A DNA stretch of 64,000 nucleotides from Paenibacillus sp. FSL H7-0331 (GTDB taxonomy: Bacteria; Bacillota; Bacilli; Paenibacillales; NBRC-103111): contig NZ_MRTH01000008.1 of the NCBI RefSeq assembly GCF_001956045.1, positions 124,001 to 188,000 on the forward strand. The letters run 5' to 3'. The position numbers and the translations under genes are program-made. The notes under the pieces were generated by a model. The model worked only from the letters and a program-made list of their open reading frames with translations. It ran no database searches and had not been told where the DNA came from. Position 1 is the first letter of the stretch. Each line of letters begins with the position of its first letter. Shown in pieces: positions 1 to 8,986 of the stretch.

Positions 1-2
1 AT

Positions 3-107
3 GGTCTTATAGCGATTCTCAGTGAGGAGCTGTATGGGGAGCCAGCCTTGAAAGCGCATGTTGAGGGGCTGCTGCCGTCAGGTGTTCATTTACACGATTC
101 GTTGTAA
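3..107 (+). CDS. C-terminal fragment of an unidentified protein
   Basis: An open frame enters from the left edge and ends with TAA at 105-107, giving 34 residues that finish ...GVHLHDSL. It is followed 27 bases later by a strong terminator, which supports a real gene end. The fragment is too short to assign to a family, and no function is proposed. Confidence 0.6.
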   Translation, partial: GLIAILSEELYGEPALKAHVEGLLPSGVHLHDSL

Positions 108-134
108 ACAAGCGAAGGGTACTATTTTAACATT

Positions 135-175
135 AAAAAGCGGCTTATCGGATAAAACTGATAAGCCGCTTTTTT
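135..175. terminator. Bidirectional intrinsic terminator
   Basis: A perfect 15-base stem (135-149 with 160-174) encloses a 10-base loop. It has an A-run on the left and a T-run on the right, so it can stop both the plus-strand gene ending at 107 and the minus-strand surface protein gene ending at 197. Confidence 0.9.
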
Positions 176-196
176 GGTATTATTTTACTAAAAATT

Positions 197-2385
197 TTAA
201 GGAGACGGCAGAAGCGTAATGTGTACGATGTCGCTTGTTGCTTTTCCAATTGATGTAGCATTGAGAGATAGTTGATCTCCAGGTTTAAATGAATTATATG
301 GCCAATAGATAGTAAAGTTGCCCTCAGCTGAAGCGGTAGCTGTGTATTTGTTTACACTCGAGTCTTTCATCAGAGTGACAATCGCACCGGGCTCTGAGCT
401 TCCGTTTAAAAAATTTGTATTTAATATGTCATCAAGAATAGTGGGTACGGCTGTTTGGCCAACAGTTGCTTGAACAATAATTTTAAAAGGATCACTTCTT
501 TTCTTGTCTTTAGCTTGAGCCGTTACTAGCAGCTCTTCCCCCGCAATTAGTGTTACGTAAGATGATTGGATAAGCTGACTTGATGAGAAAGTACCATCCG
601 ACGATGAACCAAATGATCCAACATACGAACCATCTTTCTTATTCAAGGTGATATAGGCATATGTTGAACCGGAATCTATGGTTCCAGTTAGCATAAATCC
701 ATTTGTATATAAATTTCCTCTAACCATAGGAACGCCGGTTTTGGGCGCTGCTTGCACGATAACATTGACAACATCGCTAGTTGCTTTTCCAAGTGTAATT
801 GCTGTAATTGTCACTTGCTCTCCTGCATTAAATATACCATCCTGGAGCATTTCCAAACTAAAGGAGCCGTCATATGTTGACGCACGAGTAGACATACTGA
901 TTCCCTTCAAGCTGGTTTTTATGCTGAGGAATGCACCGGGCTCTGCATATCCACTGATGGTGGCTTCCGAGGCAGATGTAATCGTAGGTATTGCCGTTTG
1001 TCCGGTAACTGCCCGTACGATGATTTTTGCAGGATCACTCATCTTCTTGCCATAGGCTTGAGATGTCATTAGCAGCTCTTCACCCGCAATAATATTAACG
1101 TAGGAATTGTTAAATAAATCAGAATATGAAAAACGACCATCCATATTAACACTGAGCGAGATAATATAAGTACCATCTTGTTTAGACAAAATCAGGTCAG
1201 TCGATTTTTGCTCAAATCCAGGAACTGTTGTTCCCTCTATAGCGAATGCATTGGGATAGACATATCCTGAAATAGTTGGTTTTTCTGTTTTCGGAGCTGC
1301 CTCAACAATAACATTGATCGGATTGCTAGTAGCTTTTCCGATGAAGGCGGCAGTTATTGTCAGCCGGTCACCTATCTGGAAAGTTCCAGTCTGTATCTTT
1401 ATATTAAAAAAGCCATCTATGGATGATGCGTAAGCTATCATGTTATTGCGATTCAAATCATCCTTTACGGAAATAACCGAGCCAAATGGCGCCCAACCAC
1501 TAATAGTGGTTTCATTGATTATATCGGTCATGACAGAGTCTGTTCGACCTGTAGTTGCCTGTACGAAAATGGATACGGGATCACTTTTCTTTTTGCCCTC
1601 GATTTGTGCGGTAAGAAAAAGCTCCTCACCCACAGTAAGCATCAGATCTGGAATGTATGGGTTTGATTGAATGGTAAATGTGCCATCTAATCTTACTCCG
1701 CCTCCGGCAACATAGGAGCCGTCTTTTTTAGTTAAAGAAACTGATCCCCAGTTATTTGCAAACCCAGGTTCTGCTGTTCCGTTGAGTATAAATCCGTTGG
1801 TATATGCATTGCCGTTTACGGTAGGCATCTCAGTTTTCAAGGATGCTTTTACGGTCATACTAACAGGATTACTAGTAGCTTTACCGGGTACAGTGGCTGT
1901 AAACTGTAGCTGATCACCTACTCCAAATTGTCCATTAACATATATCTTATAGATGCCACTATTTGGTTCCGGCGCGAAGATCAAATTGTAGCCTTTGGTA
2001 TTTTCCCTTACGGTAATGAACGCATCTGGTTCCGCATTAACACTTATTAAGTTTGTTGCCTCGTAGACATCGCTTATAAAACTAGGCGTTTTGGTTTGAC
2101 CTTTGGGAACTTGTACGACCAATGTCACAGGATCACTTTGCTTCTTCCCTTCGGCTTGAGCAATAAGCAGCAGTTCCTCGCCTTCCAAAATGACTAAATT
2201 AGTATAGTAGTAACTGATGGGACTAATAATGAATGTGCCATCCCCGTTTGCACTGCTTCCAGAAAGATAGGAGCCGTCTTTTTTTGTTAACTTAATAGTA
2301 GTCCAAGTATTCTCTGGTCCAACTTTTCCGCTGAGTAAAAATCCGTTGGTATATACATTGCCGGATACAGTAGGTTTTGCGGTTT
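197..2385 (-). repeat. Four tandem ~182-residue two-part modules
   Basis: Within the surface protein, units begin near 2385, 1840, 1296 and 751 (spacing about 545 bases). Each unit has an A half starting K-T-x-x-P-x-V-x-G-N-x-Y-T-N-G-F and ending GEELLLTAQAEGKKxSDP, and a B half starting GQTxxPTI and containing GDQLxxTAxxxGKATSDxV. Both halves look like bacterial Ig-type beta sandwiches, so the array is (A-B)x4. The boundaries are approximate. Confidence 0.85.
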
Positions 2386-5230
2386 TTTCTCTTGAATCGA
2401 CCATTGGGATTGCACTCACTTCATTAGACGCGGTGATGACTCCATTCACTGTAGCTTTAACAATAAAATAGTACTTCGTTCCGTTATCCAATCGGTTTAC
2501 TGTATACGTAGTACCCGTTACCGTTGTAGGAGCTTGGGTATATGATCCACTTGTCTTGGAGCTGTAAACCTGATAGGTTACGTTCGATCCTAGTGTGTTC
2601 CAAGACAACAACACCTGGGCATCACCTGCGATTGGCTTTAATCCGAAAGGATCCGTTGGTCCAGAAGGTACATCCACAATAACAGGCACTGTCACTGTTT
2701 TCCCACCGTAGCTAATCGTAATGCCGGCTGTTCCGTTAGCTATAGTAGTAACAATACCTTCCTTACTTACTGAGGCTACAGTCGGCGTGCTGCTAGTATA
2801 AGAAGCTTCCTTCGTTACTGGACGAATCGTGGCATCCGAGTATTTTGCAACGATGCTCAAAGACTGGGTTGCACCCAAAGTCTTTAAAGACACATTGCTT
2901 GGCTCGACGGATAATGAGTCCAGAATGGGTACTGTAGGCTCAACCGGAACGGAAGTTCTTTGGGCTAATACTGTAATCGGATATTCGACATCCCGTACTT
3001 GACCATTTTTGGATATTAAAGCTGTTAAGATAACTTGTACATCTGCTTGTCCTAGTGCAGGGCGAGTCACCAGACCCGTGCTGCTTACAACCGATGGTTG
3101 GGAGGATTTCCAAGTTATGCTGACCCCTCGTAAAACATCAACTGTTGAAAGCACGATATTTTGCGTAACAGCCTGCAGCGTATCAGTTCCTGCAAAACCG
3201 ATTTTCAAATCCTGATAAGCCGCTTCCAAGGCGAATGTGGTCATCAAGCGTTTGTATTCAACCAGCTTTGTCGAATAATCGGTAATATCCGCTTCAGCTA
3301 CTCCAAGCAGGATCGCATTATTCGCAATCGTCCCTGCTGCAGTAATTGCGGCATCCACTTCCGCAGAATACGAATTAAAGGATCCGATGGCCGCGATAGC
3401 AGCAATGGCATTAGCCTTCAAAGTATTGATTAATGTTGGAGATGCCTCTACTTTAACTCCGGGGCTAACGGTAATGGGAATAGTCCCGATTACAGCCGCA
3501 TCACCTTCTAATTTAATATTTGCATTTAATTGTAGCGCAGAAATTTTGGTGCTCGTACTTGAAAGGTTCAAGGTTGTGCCTTGGGCTTCCTTAGACACGG
3601 TAACCGAGCGAAATTCACCTTCACCATTTAGAGTAACCGAAGTGTTCGGCGCCGTGATGCTCAAGCTTCCTAAGGAGGTACCTGTGGCTGCACTGATCGT
3701 TGCGTTAGTGCCTATGTTCAAGTTTGCGATAGATGAAGTGCCTCCGTCTTTTGGGGCGGCAATCTTGATCTTCGCACCTTCACCTTGTACAGTAACATCA
3801 CCTTTGATGGTGCCTCTTAATTCAATCTCTTGTCCTTGGGCACCCGATCCGATTGTGATCATTCCCAGGCTTCCGGCACTGGATTCCATGATTACCTTGG
3901 ACTGGATATTAGTATTTGTTACTTCGGAACCGCTGAGGGACTCGATCCGAACAGGCTCTGATTGATTATTGGCAGCTACTCTTAACGTGGTAATGATTGT
4001 ATTTTTCAATTTAATGGAGTTAGAGCTGCCTGAAGCCACTACAATATTAGCAGCCTCCACATTCTGCAGCAAAATCTCACCACCAGCACCAGGATTTAAT
4101 GTCAGCGTACCTGTAACAATCGTTTTAGCCGCACCGTCAGCAGGACCAACTGTTCCAGAAGATGTAATAGAGAGAGAATCGTATGTACCGCCGCTATTTA
4201 CTTTATCAAGATCGGATTTTGAAGGAGGAATTACAGGAGAGTTTTGTCCGCTTCCACCTCCACCACCCCCGCCGCCAAAACCACCAGCAGCAAATCCTGT
4301 AAAGGTTAAACCGGTATCTTTACCTCTATAGCTCAGCTTATACACCGTTCCAGTTGATTGCACGCTAGTTGTCAATACTACGACAGTTTTGCTGTCGGTT
4401 TTCAACGCTGCGTTCGTAATATTCAACCCATTATCAAAAGTAAAATCCGTCTCATTAACGGTAATAACGTCCTTGTGGAAGGTAACTTCGACGCTGCTGT
4501 TGTTCACAACCGACACCGAGCTAACATCAGACAAGCCCGTATTGGCAAAAGCTTTCCCTTTGCTTATGTATGCTGCTTTGTTCGTATTGAACTCATAAGC
4601 TAACCGAGCCAAAGCTTGTCTTTCTGCTTGATCCTTAGGACTGAATTTCAAAGTGCCATCGTGGCTCTCGATTCCATTGACGAAACCGATTTTGAAAGCT
4701 AATGATACATGTGACTGAGCCCAGCTTGAAACTTGTTTCAAGTCAGACAAATTAGCATCAACAGCTATCTTTCCGGCTGTTTCCTCAAGACCCATAGCGC
4801 GAATAAAAAATACAATGAGTTCTTCTCTTGTCACTTTTGCGTTGGGCGAGAATGTGGTTGCCGATGTTCCTTGCGTTATTCCGGATTCAACCAATGCACC
4901 TACAAAACCTTGGTACCAATCGTTTGTACCGATGTCTGTAAAAGCAGATGCCCGATCCGTATTTTCTTTTAGACCGAGAGATAAGACGATGATTTTGGCC
5001 AATTCTGCACGACTCATCGCTTTAGCAGGTTGAAAGGACCCATCCTCATAGCCGCTGATCACACCGTTATCTACCAAATTCCGTATTTCTTTTTGTGCGT
5101 AAGAACCAGAAATATCCGTTAATTCTACTGGAGTATCAGCACCGAATGTCCAAGTGGGTACCAGCATGCCAAACAACAGCATAAAAACCAGGAATCCGCT
5201 GATTTTACTGTAACGATTTCTTAAAAACAC
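197..5230 (-). CDS. Giant S-layer-homology surface protein with Ig-like repeats
   Basis: A 1677-residue secreted protein. It begins with a GTG codon (5228-5230) placed 7-8 bases behind a perfect AAGGAGG. Visible order: signal peptide (about 1-30); three SLH domains (about 36-80, 95-140, 155-212) that bind secondary wall polymer; an SbsA-like Ig domain (about 225-310); a Gly-rich linker (about 312-330); a beta-helix-like stretch (about 345-600); a short helical segment (about 605-665); an atrophied BIG domain (about 670-755); a Big_2 domain (about 765-850); an Fn3 domain (about 860-945); and four tandem units of about 182 residues to the C terminus. SLH anchoring to the wall is well established; the ligand of the Ig-like array is unknown. 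It is monocistronic, convergent with the fragment at the left edge. Confidence 0.9.
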   Translation of the reverse strand: MFLRNRYSKISGFLVFMLLFGMLVPTWTFGADTPVELTDISGSYAQKEIRNLVDNGVISGYEDGSFQPAKAMSRAELAKIIVLSLGLKENTDRASAFTDIGTNDWYQGFVGALVESGITQGTSATTFSPNAKVTREELIVFFIRAMGLEETAGKIAVDANLSDLKQVSSWAQSHVSLAFKIGFVNGIESHDGTLKFSPKDQAERQALARLAYEFNTNKAAYISKGKAFANTGLSDVSSVSVVNNSSVEVTFHKDVITVNETDFTFDNGLNITNAALKTDSKTVVVLTTSVQSTGTVYKLSYRGKDTGLTFTGFAAGGFGGGGGGGGSGQNSPVIPPSKSDLDKVNSGGTYDSLSITSSGTVGPADGAAKTIVTGTLTLNPGAGGEILLQNVEAANIVVASGSSNSIKLKNTIITTLRVAANNQSEPVRIESLSGSEVTNTNIQSKVIMESSAGSLGMITIGSGAQGQEIELRGTIKGDVTVQGEGAKIKIAAPKDGGTSSIANLNIGTNATISAATGTSLGSLSITAPNTSVTLNGEGEFRSVTVSKEAQGTTLNLSSTSTKISALQLNANIKLEGDAAVIGTIPITVSPGVKVEASPTLINTLKANAIAAIAAIGSFNSYSAEVDAAITAAGTIANNAILLGVAEADITDYSTKLVEYKRLMTTFALEAAYQDLKIGFAGTDTLQAVTQNIVLSTVDVLRGVSITWKSSQPSVVSSTGLVTRPALGQADVQVILTALISKNGQVRDVEYPITVLAQRTSVPVEPTVPILDSLSVEPSNVSLKTLGATQSLSIVAKYSDATIRPVTKEASYTSSTPTVASVSKEGIVTTIANGTAGITISYGGKTVTVPVIVDVPSGPTDPFGLKPIAGDAQVLLSWNTLGSNVTYQVYSSKTSGSYTQAPTTVTGTTYTVNRLDNGTKYYFIVKATVNGVITASNEVSAIPMVDSREKTAKPTVSGNVYTNGFLLSGKVGPENTWTTIKLTKKDGSYLSGSSANGDGTFIISPISYYYTNLVILEGEELLLIAQAEGKKQSDPVTLVVQVPKGQTKTPSFISDVYEATNLISVNAEPDAFITVRENTKGYNLIFAPEPNSGIYKIYVNGQFGVGDQLQFTATVPGKATSNPVSMTVKASLKTEMPTVNGNAYTNGFILNGTAEPGFANNWGSVSLTKKDGSYVAGGGVRLDGTFTIQSNPYIPDLMLTVGEELFLTAQIEGKKKSDPVSIFVQATTGRTDSVMTDIINETTISGWAPFGSVISVKDDLNRNNMIAYASSIDGFFNIKIQTGTFQIGDRLTITAAFIGKATSNPINVIVEAAPKTEKPTISGYVYPNAFAIEGTTVPGFEQKSTDLILSKQDGTYIISLSVNMDGRFSYSDLFNNSYVNIIAGEELLMTSQAYGKKMSDPAKIIVRAVTGQTAIPTITSASEATISGYAEPGAFLSIKTSLKGISMSTRASTYDGSFSLEMLQDGIFNAGEQVTITAITLGKATSDVVNVIVQAAPKTGVPMVRGNLYTNGFMLTGTIDSGSTYAYITLNKKDGSYVGSFGSSSDGTFSSSQLIQSSYVTLIAGEELLVTAQAKDKKRSDPFKIIVQATVGQTAVPTILDDILNTNFLNGSSEPGAIVTLMKDSSVNKYTATASAEGNFTIYWPYNSFKPGDQLSLNATSIGKATSDIVHITLLPSP

Positions 5231-5344
5231 ATTTGTTCCTCCTTATAATGGCTGCTTAATAATTGTTACTTTAGACCTGTGTTCTACGAAATTTATAGGC
5301 TCACGAGTCTATGAAGATGTAAAATGCAGGAAAGTGCTATGGGC

Positions 5345-5353
5345 ATTATAACA
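5345..5353 (-). promoter_or_regulatory. Extended -10 promoter for the giant SLH gene
   Basis: On the minus strand the sequence reads TG-T-TATAAT (an extended -10). No good -35 lies 16-18 bases upstream, although TTGGAA occurs 21 bases upstream. It would give a leader of about 105 bases before the GTG start. Confidence 0.4.
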
Positions 5354-5636
5354 TCAAATTTTGCGAAAATCTTCCAAATTAATGAAAAATAATACGAAAT
5401 TTATATGTATAGGTCTATAATGATGGAATATACAAAAATTGGTAATATTATGGATCCGGTAACAGCTCGCAAAAGGTGAGAGATCAACTGGGGTGTTACA
5501 TAAATAAATGCGTGATGGGTAGAAAACCAGAGACTTTCGTATACGAGGTTTAAGCCCGGCAGTAAGGTTATAATTTGGTGTCCAGTGGGTAACTATATAA
5601 AAGAATGTGAGCATTTATAAGATAATGGAGGTATCA
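5354..5636 (+). other. Gene-free interval; possible structured leader
   Basis: The interval separates the divergent surface-protein and nitroreductase genes. It contains TATAAT boxes at 5416-5421 and 5569-5574 on the plus strand without convincing -35 partners. Between them are several short complementary segments: GTAACA paired with TGTTAC around an inner CTC/GAG hairpin (about 5457-5505), and a TCGTATACGA palindrome near 5537. I could not match this to any riboswitch consensus I know. Small open frames here are not supported by ribosome binding sites. Confidence 0.3.
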
Positions 5637-5639
5637 ATG

Positions 5640-6239
5640 ATGGCAAAGGACTTTTTGACAGCGGTAAGAGAGCGTCGTAGTATGTATGCAATTAGCAAAA
5701 AATCTCCGATTTCGGATGAGCGTATTTTGGAAATTGTCGAAGATGCGGTTAAGCACGTGCCTTCAGCTTTTAATTCGCAGAGTACAAGAGTCGTGGTGCT
5801 ATTAGCGGCCCAGCATGATAAGCTGTGGGATATCACGACTGATATTTTGAAAGCAATCGTTCCGGCGGACCAGTTCGAATCGACCAAGCAGCGTATGGAC
5901 GGTTTTCGCAACGGATATGGGACCATCCTGTTCTTTGAAGATCAGCACGTGGTTACAGGCATGCAGGAGGCATTTGTGACTTATCAGGATCGTTTTCCTG
6001 TCTGGGCACAGCATACGAATGCGATGCATCAGTTTGTGATCTGGACAGCGCTTGAGAGCGAAGGGCTTGGCGCCAGTCTGCAGCATTACAATCCGCTGAT
6101 TGATGAGAAGGTCAAGACGGAATGGAAATTGCCGGAGAACTGGCAGCTCGTAGCCCAAATGCCATTTGGGACACCGACCGCACCTCCGGGAGATAAAGAA
6201 TTTAAACCGATCGAAGAACGATTGCTTGTGTTCAAATAA
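5640..6239 (+). CDS. Nitroreductase family protein (Frm2-like)
   Basis: A flavoprotein of about 199 residues, the usual size for the small nitroreductase-like family (Frm2/Hbn1 fungal proteins and bacterial relatives). Family members use FMN and NAD(P)H to reduce nitro or quinone compounds in the cytoplasm. The N terminus shows the typical RERRSMYAISKK stretch that contacts FMN phosphate, and the C-terminal part shows WTALESEGLGASLQHYN and a PFGTPTAPPGDK segment. A longer GTG-initiated frame at 5607 exists, but GGAGG at 5627-5631 sits 8 bases before ATG 5640 (or 5 before ATG 5637), so the start is placed there. Substrate cannot be inferred. It is monocistronic, with a terminator straight after the stop. 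Confidence 0.85.
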   Translation: MAKDFLTAVRERRSMYAISKKSPISDERILEIVEDAVKHVPSAFNSQSTRVVVLLAAQHDKLWDITTDILKAIVPADQFESTKQRMDGFRNGYGTILFFEDQHVVTGMQEAFVTYQDRFPVWAQHTNAMHQFVIWTALESEGLGASLQHYNPLIDEKVKTEWKLPENWQLVAQMPFGTPTAPPGDKEFKPIEERLLVFK

Positions 6240-6240
6240 A

Positions 6241-6278
6241 AAAAGCGTACCTGGCTGAGAAGCCAGGTACGCTTTTTT
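6241..6278. terminator. Bidirectional intrinsic terminator
   Basis: A 16-base stem with a GAGA loop is flanked by an A-run on the left and a T-run on the right. It serves the plus-strand nitroreductase and the convergent minus-strand SLH-CAP gene. Confidence 0.9.
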
Positions 6279-6317
6279 AAAAAGTATGCTAAAAGAAGGA
6301 CGGCAAGACAGCAAAAT

Positions 6318-7841
6318 TTACGGCGTATAAAAATTTTCAGTATAATATATACTCATTTTCCCGCCAAATGCGACTCCTACACCGAGACGCTCAATATCGC
6401 TTAGCAGAGCATTGCGATGGCCTTCCGAGTTCATCCAGCCATGATGGGCGAATATGGCGCTCGTCTGACCTGCGGCTATATTTTCTGATGCAGCACGTAA
6501 TTTCAAACCATCATCTTTCATTCGATCAAAAGGACTTTTACCTTCCGGGGTTTCATGTGCAAAATAATTTCTGGCGGCCATATCCATGCTATGCTTGCGG
6601 GCTGTGCCAGCGATGGTATCGTTCCATACCAGAATGGACTTTCCAAGCTTGGTGCGGTGTGCATTGGCCAGATCGAACGCTTCCCGTTCGTAGGCTGTGA
6701 TTAAAGCAGGGCTTTCTTTTGGATAAAATGATTCTAGGGCGAGCTCATTGGGCTTGGCAACTGCTTGTACTCCGGTTACGACATTATTCTGGAACAGGTC
6801 ATAAAAGAAGGTCACGTAGACGCCGTCAATTTCATAGGTGCCACTTTCACCGTTTCCATAATTGAATATAAATCGGGTATTACCCTTTCTTATCGATTCC
6901 AGGGGATTACCGTATTGATTAATCACCTCGGATTTGGCTGATCCGTCTTGGATGCCCTTATTATTGGACCAGTTGGTAGACAGGGAATAGAGGGCAACGA
7001 CCTTATTATCACTAATGCCGATCTGCGCATAGCTGGAGTAATCCTGATTGTACACATACCAGGTAAAACCGTATTCACTGGCATCCTTACGGGCTGGTTG
7101 ACCCAGCTTGCTAAGGGTTGCTTCCAATGTGTCCCCAATATGCACATCCTTCAAGGTAATGACAGCAGAGGATGAGACTGATCCTGTGGGTGCAGTTGGG
7201 CTGACAGGTACATCTGGTGTTACAGGAGCAGGTACGCTTGGAGCAGAACCGGCAGCATCCTTACTTGCTGAAAGCTGGAACTGCATTTGCTTCAGATTAC
7301 GTATGAACTGTACAGCCTCGGCACGAGAAAGCTTATCGGCTGCCCGGTAGCCTTCGACTGTAGCGGCTGTTTTGCCTTTGGACAAACCTTGGTTGAGTAA
7401 AAACGATATAGCATCGGTTAAGCTCACGGTACCTTTTTGTGTAGCGGCGATTATTAGGGCTACATGGCCCCGATTAAATTGGTCACGGTTGCTGGCAGAC
7501 AGTACTGGCCACTTCTGAGCTGCAGCCATGTCGTAGTAGGGTGTATACCAAGGCAATCCAGCAGCGGCGCCTGGCAATTTGACCTCGGGATAGGCCCGAA
7601 GCAGCATAGCAAGAAATTCGGGTTCAGAGACCGGGTTATCCGGGTGAAAGGTACCATCGGCATAACCATCCACAACTTTATTAAGCACAGCCCAGTCGAT
7701 AGCATCTGCGCCCCAGTGTCGTACGGTATCGCTGAAGGTAACGGTATTGGCAGCATGAGTATTCGGGATTGAGGTCAAGGGTACGAACAGCACGGTGATA
7801 ATGATCATCAAGGGAAGCCAACAACTTGTCCATTTTTTCAT
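6318..7841 (-). CDS. SLH-anchored CAP-domain surface protein
   Basis: A secreted protein of 507 residues. Visible order: signal peptide (about 1-30), three SLH-like repeats (about 35-175, the first being the clearest, FSDTVRHWGADAIDWAV), a Pro/Ser/Thr linker, a CAP-associated N-terminal domain (about 230-380), and a C-terminal CAP (SCP/PR1, YkwD-like) domain (about 390-505). The CAP domain shows LVWNDTIAGTARKHS, HETPEGKSPFDRM, SENIAAG and GHRNALLS. Bacterial CAP proteins are extracellular; their activity is largely unknown. The start is ATG 7839-7841, preceded by AAGGAGGG. A longer frame upstream would translate the hairpin repeats and is rejected. It is expressed from a likely promoter at 8047-8075 with a 200-base leader. 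Confidence 0.9.
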   Translation of the reverse strand: MKKWTSCWLPLMIIITVLFVPLTSIPNTHAANTVTFSDTVRHWGADAIDWAVLNKVVDGYADGTFHPDNPVSEPEFLAMLLRAYPEVKLPGAAAGLPWYTPYYDMAAAQKWPVLSASNRDQFNRGHVALIIAATQKGTVSLTDAISFLLNQGLSKGKTAATVEGYRAADKLSRAEAVQFIRNLKQMQFQLSASKDAAGSAPSVPAPVTPDVPVSPTAPTGSVSSSAVITLKDVHIGDTLEATLSKLGQPARKDASEYGFTWYVYNQDYSSYAQIGISDNKVVALYSLSTNWSNNKGIQDGSAKSEVINQYGNPLESIRKGNTRFIFNYGNGESGTYEIDGVYVTFFYDLFQNNVVTGVQAVAKPNELALESFYPKESPALITAYEREAFDLANAHRTKLGKSILVWNDTIAGTARKHSMDMAARNYFAHETPEGKSPFDRMKDDGLKLRAASENIAAGQTSAIFAHHGWMNSEGHRNALLSDIERLGVGVAFGGKMSIYYTENFYTP

Positions 7842-7860
7842 GGTTTGAACCCTCCTTAAA

Positions 7861-8010
7861 GTTTTGCGCAGCAAAACTGGCATCGAAAGCATAGGTTAGG
7901 TTTTGCGCAGCAAAACTGGCATCGAAAGCATAGGTTAGGTTTTGCGCAGCAAAACTGGCATTGAAGCATAGGCTAGGTTTTGCGCAGCAAAACTGGCATT
8001 GAAGCATAAC
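7861..8010 (-). repeat. Four tandem 38-39-bp repeats, each a hairpin
   Basis: Copies start at 7861, 7900, 7939 and 7977. Each begins with the 17-base inverted repeat GTTTTGCGCAGCAAAAC (7-base arms, 3-base loop), followed by a conserved tail TGGCATYGAARGCATA. Copies 1 and 2 are 39 bp and 100% alike; copies 3 and 4 share a T and a one-base deletion. The array lies in the leader of the SLH-CAP gene, ending about 8 bases upstream of its Shine-Dalgarno. Confidence 0.95.
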
Positions 8011-8046
8011 GAAGCTCTTATACCTATATATTTTCGTGATGGTTTT

Positions 8047-8075
8047 ACTATATATGTCCAGTAAGCGGATGTCCA
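8047..8075 (-). promoter_or_regulatory. Sigma-A promoter of the SLH-CAP gene
   Basis: On the minus strand: TGGACA (8070-8075), 17 bases, TATAGT (8047-8052), each hexamer 5/6 to consensus. Transcription from here includes the four hairpin repeats in the leader. Confidence 0.65.
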
Positions 8076-8300
8076 CGCAATCTATTCAGCATAAAGAGGA
8101 AGAGCAGCTTCAACATCAGGCAAACATTTTTCGAATATGACATAGAGTATCACTGTTTACTGTTTACATTATGAACATGACGTAAATGCCGATACAATTT
8201 GCCTCACGATTGTAATCGAATTGAAACATACGCTTCATCTTCGTTTAATGTTCTTAGCCTATACTAATAGATGACCCCCTTTTAAAATATATAAACTTGA

Positions 8301-8337
8301 ACCCCAGTTGCCGCGGTGGCAGCTGGGGTATTTTTTT
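8301..8337 (+). terminator. Orphan intrinsic terminator
   Basis: A 12-base stem (8301-8312 with 8318-8329, one wobble) is followed by seven Ts. No plus-strand gene lies between here and the divergent SLH-CAP gene. The interval 8076-8300 shows no gene I can support, so the terminator may end a short leader or small RNA, or act as an attenuator for the gene at 8443. Confidence 0.75.
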
Positions 8338-8442
8338 GCGGAAAATTCGACGGTTGATGTTAGAAGTATTTGAATGAATGATTCGATTCAAGGTCAATTG
8401 GCTAATAAAATAAAGTAATGACTAATTCCAGGAGGGACTACT

Positions 8443-8886
8443 ATGCCATGGAAAAAGAATGATTACCCCGTTTCAATGAAAAATTTGGAGCCTCGCGTCC
8501 GCAATAAAGCAGTCGAAATCGCAAATGCTTTGTTGGAGGATGGATATGAGGAAGGCAGAGCAATCGCTATCGCTACGGCCAAGGGGGAAGAGTGGGATGA
8601 TAATCATCCCCTACAGAGACAAAAACATGAGGAGAAGGAAGCAACCTCAACTCAAAGCAACCAACAATCAGCTTCCCATAACGAGCACAGCGGACACAAT
8701 CTGCATGTGGTTCCCGACGGAGACGGATGGGCTGTCAAGGTAGAGGGCTTTCATGATGTTCGTTTGAATACGGAAACAAAGGCAGAAGCCGTCGAGAAAG
8801 CGAAGCAATGGGCATCAGATACGAATTCCAGCGCAATTATTCACCGTAAGAACGGTACCGTTGAAACTTCACATAATTACTCGTAA
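8443..8886 (+). CDS. YdaT-like stress protein (ChaB-like N terminus, DUF2188)
   Basis: A soluble 147-residue protein. The N-terminal half (MPWKKNDYPVSMKNLEP... ALLEDGYEEGRAIAIATA) resembles the ChaB/YdaT N-terminal segment. A Gln/His/Glu-rich linker follows, and the C-terminal half (HVVPDGDGWAVKVEG... AIIHRKNGTVE) is a DUF2188 domain. B. subtilis YdaT has this arrangement and belongs to its general stress regulon. No sigma-B promoter could be recognised here. AGGAGGG lies 6-7 bases upstream of the ATG. It is followed 100 bases later by a short-chain dehydrogenase of the type also found in general stress regulons, suggesting a shared role. Confidence 0.8.
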   Translation: MPWKKNDYPVSMKNLEPRVRNKAVEIANALLEDGYEEGRAIAIATAKGEEWDDNHPLQRQKHEEKEATSTQSNQQSASHNEHSGHNLHVVPDGDGWAVKVEGFHDVRLNTETKAEAVEKAKQWASDTNSSAIIHRKNGTVETSHNYS

Positions 8887-8986
8887 CCACTGAAAGCCAC
8901 ATAAAAGCTTATCCATATGTACAAGCTAGCTTACAGCAACACATGATTGGGACATCATCACTTTAATAAGAAAAGGAGAGATACCC

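Noticed and set aside
3387..3965. A 192-residue plus-strand frame opposite the giant SLH gene
   Set aside because: It is the antisense shadow of a repetitive beta-rich coding region, has no ribosome binding site and no family pattern.
7681..8076. A 131-residue minus-strand frame with DASFAAQN-type peptide repeats
   Set aside because: It simply translates the hairpin array. The 38-bp copies change its spacing, it has no ribosome binding site, and it runs out of frame into the SLH-CAP gene.
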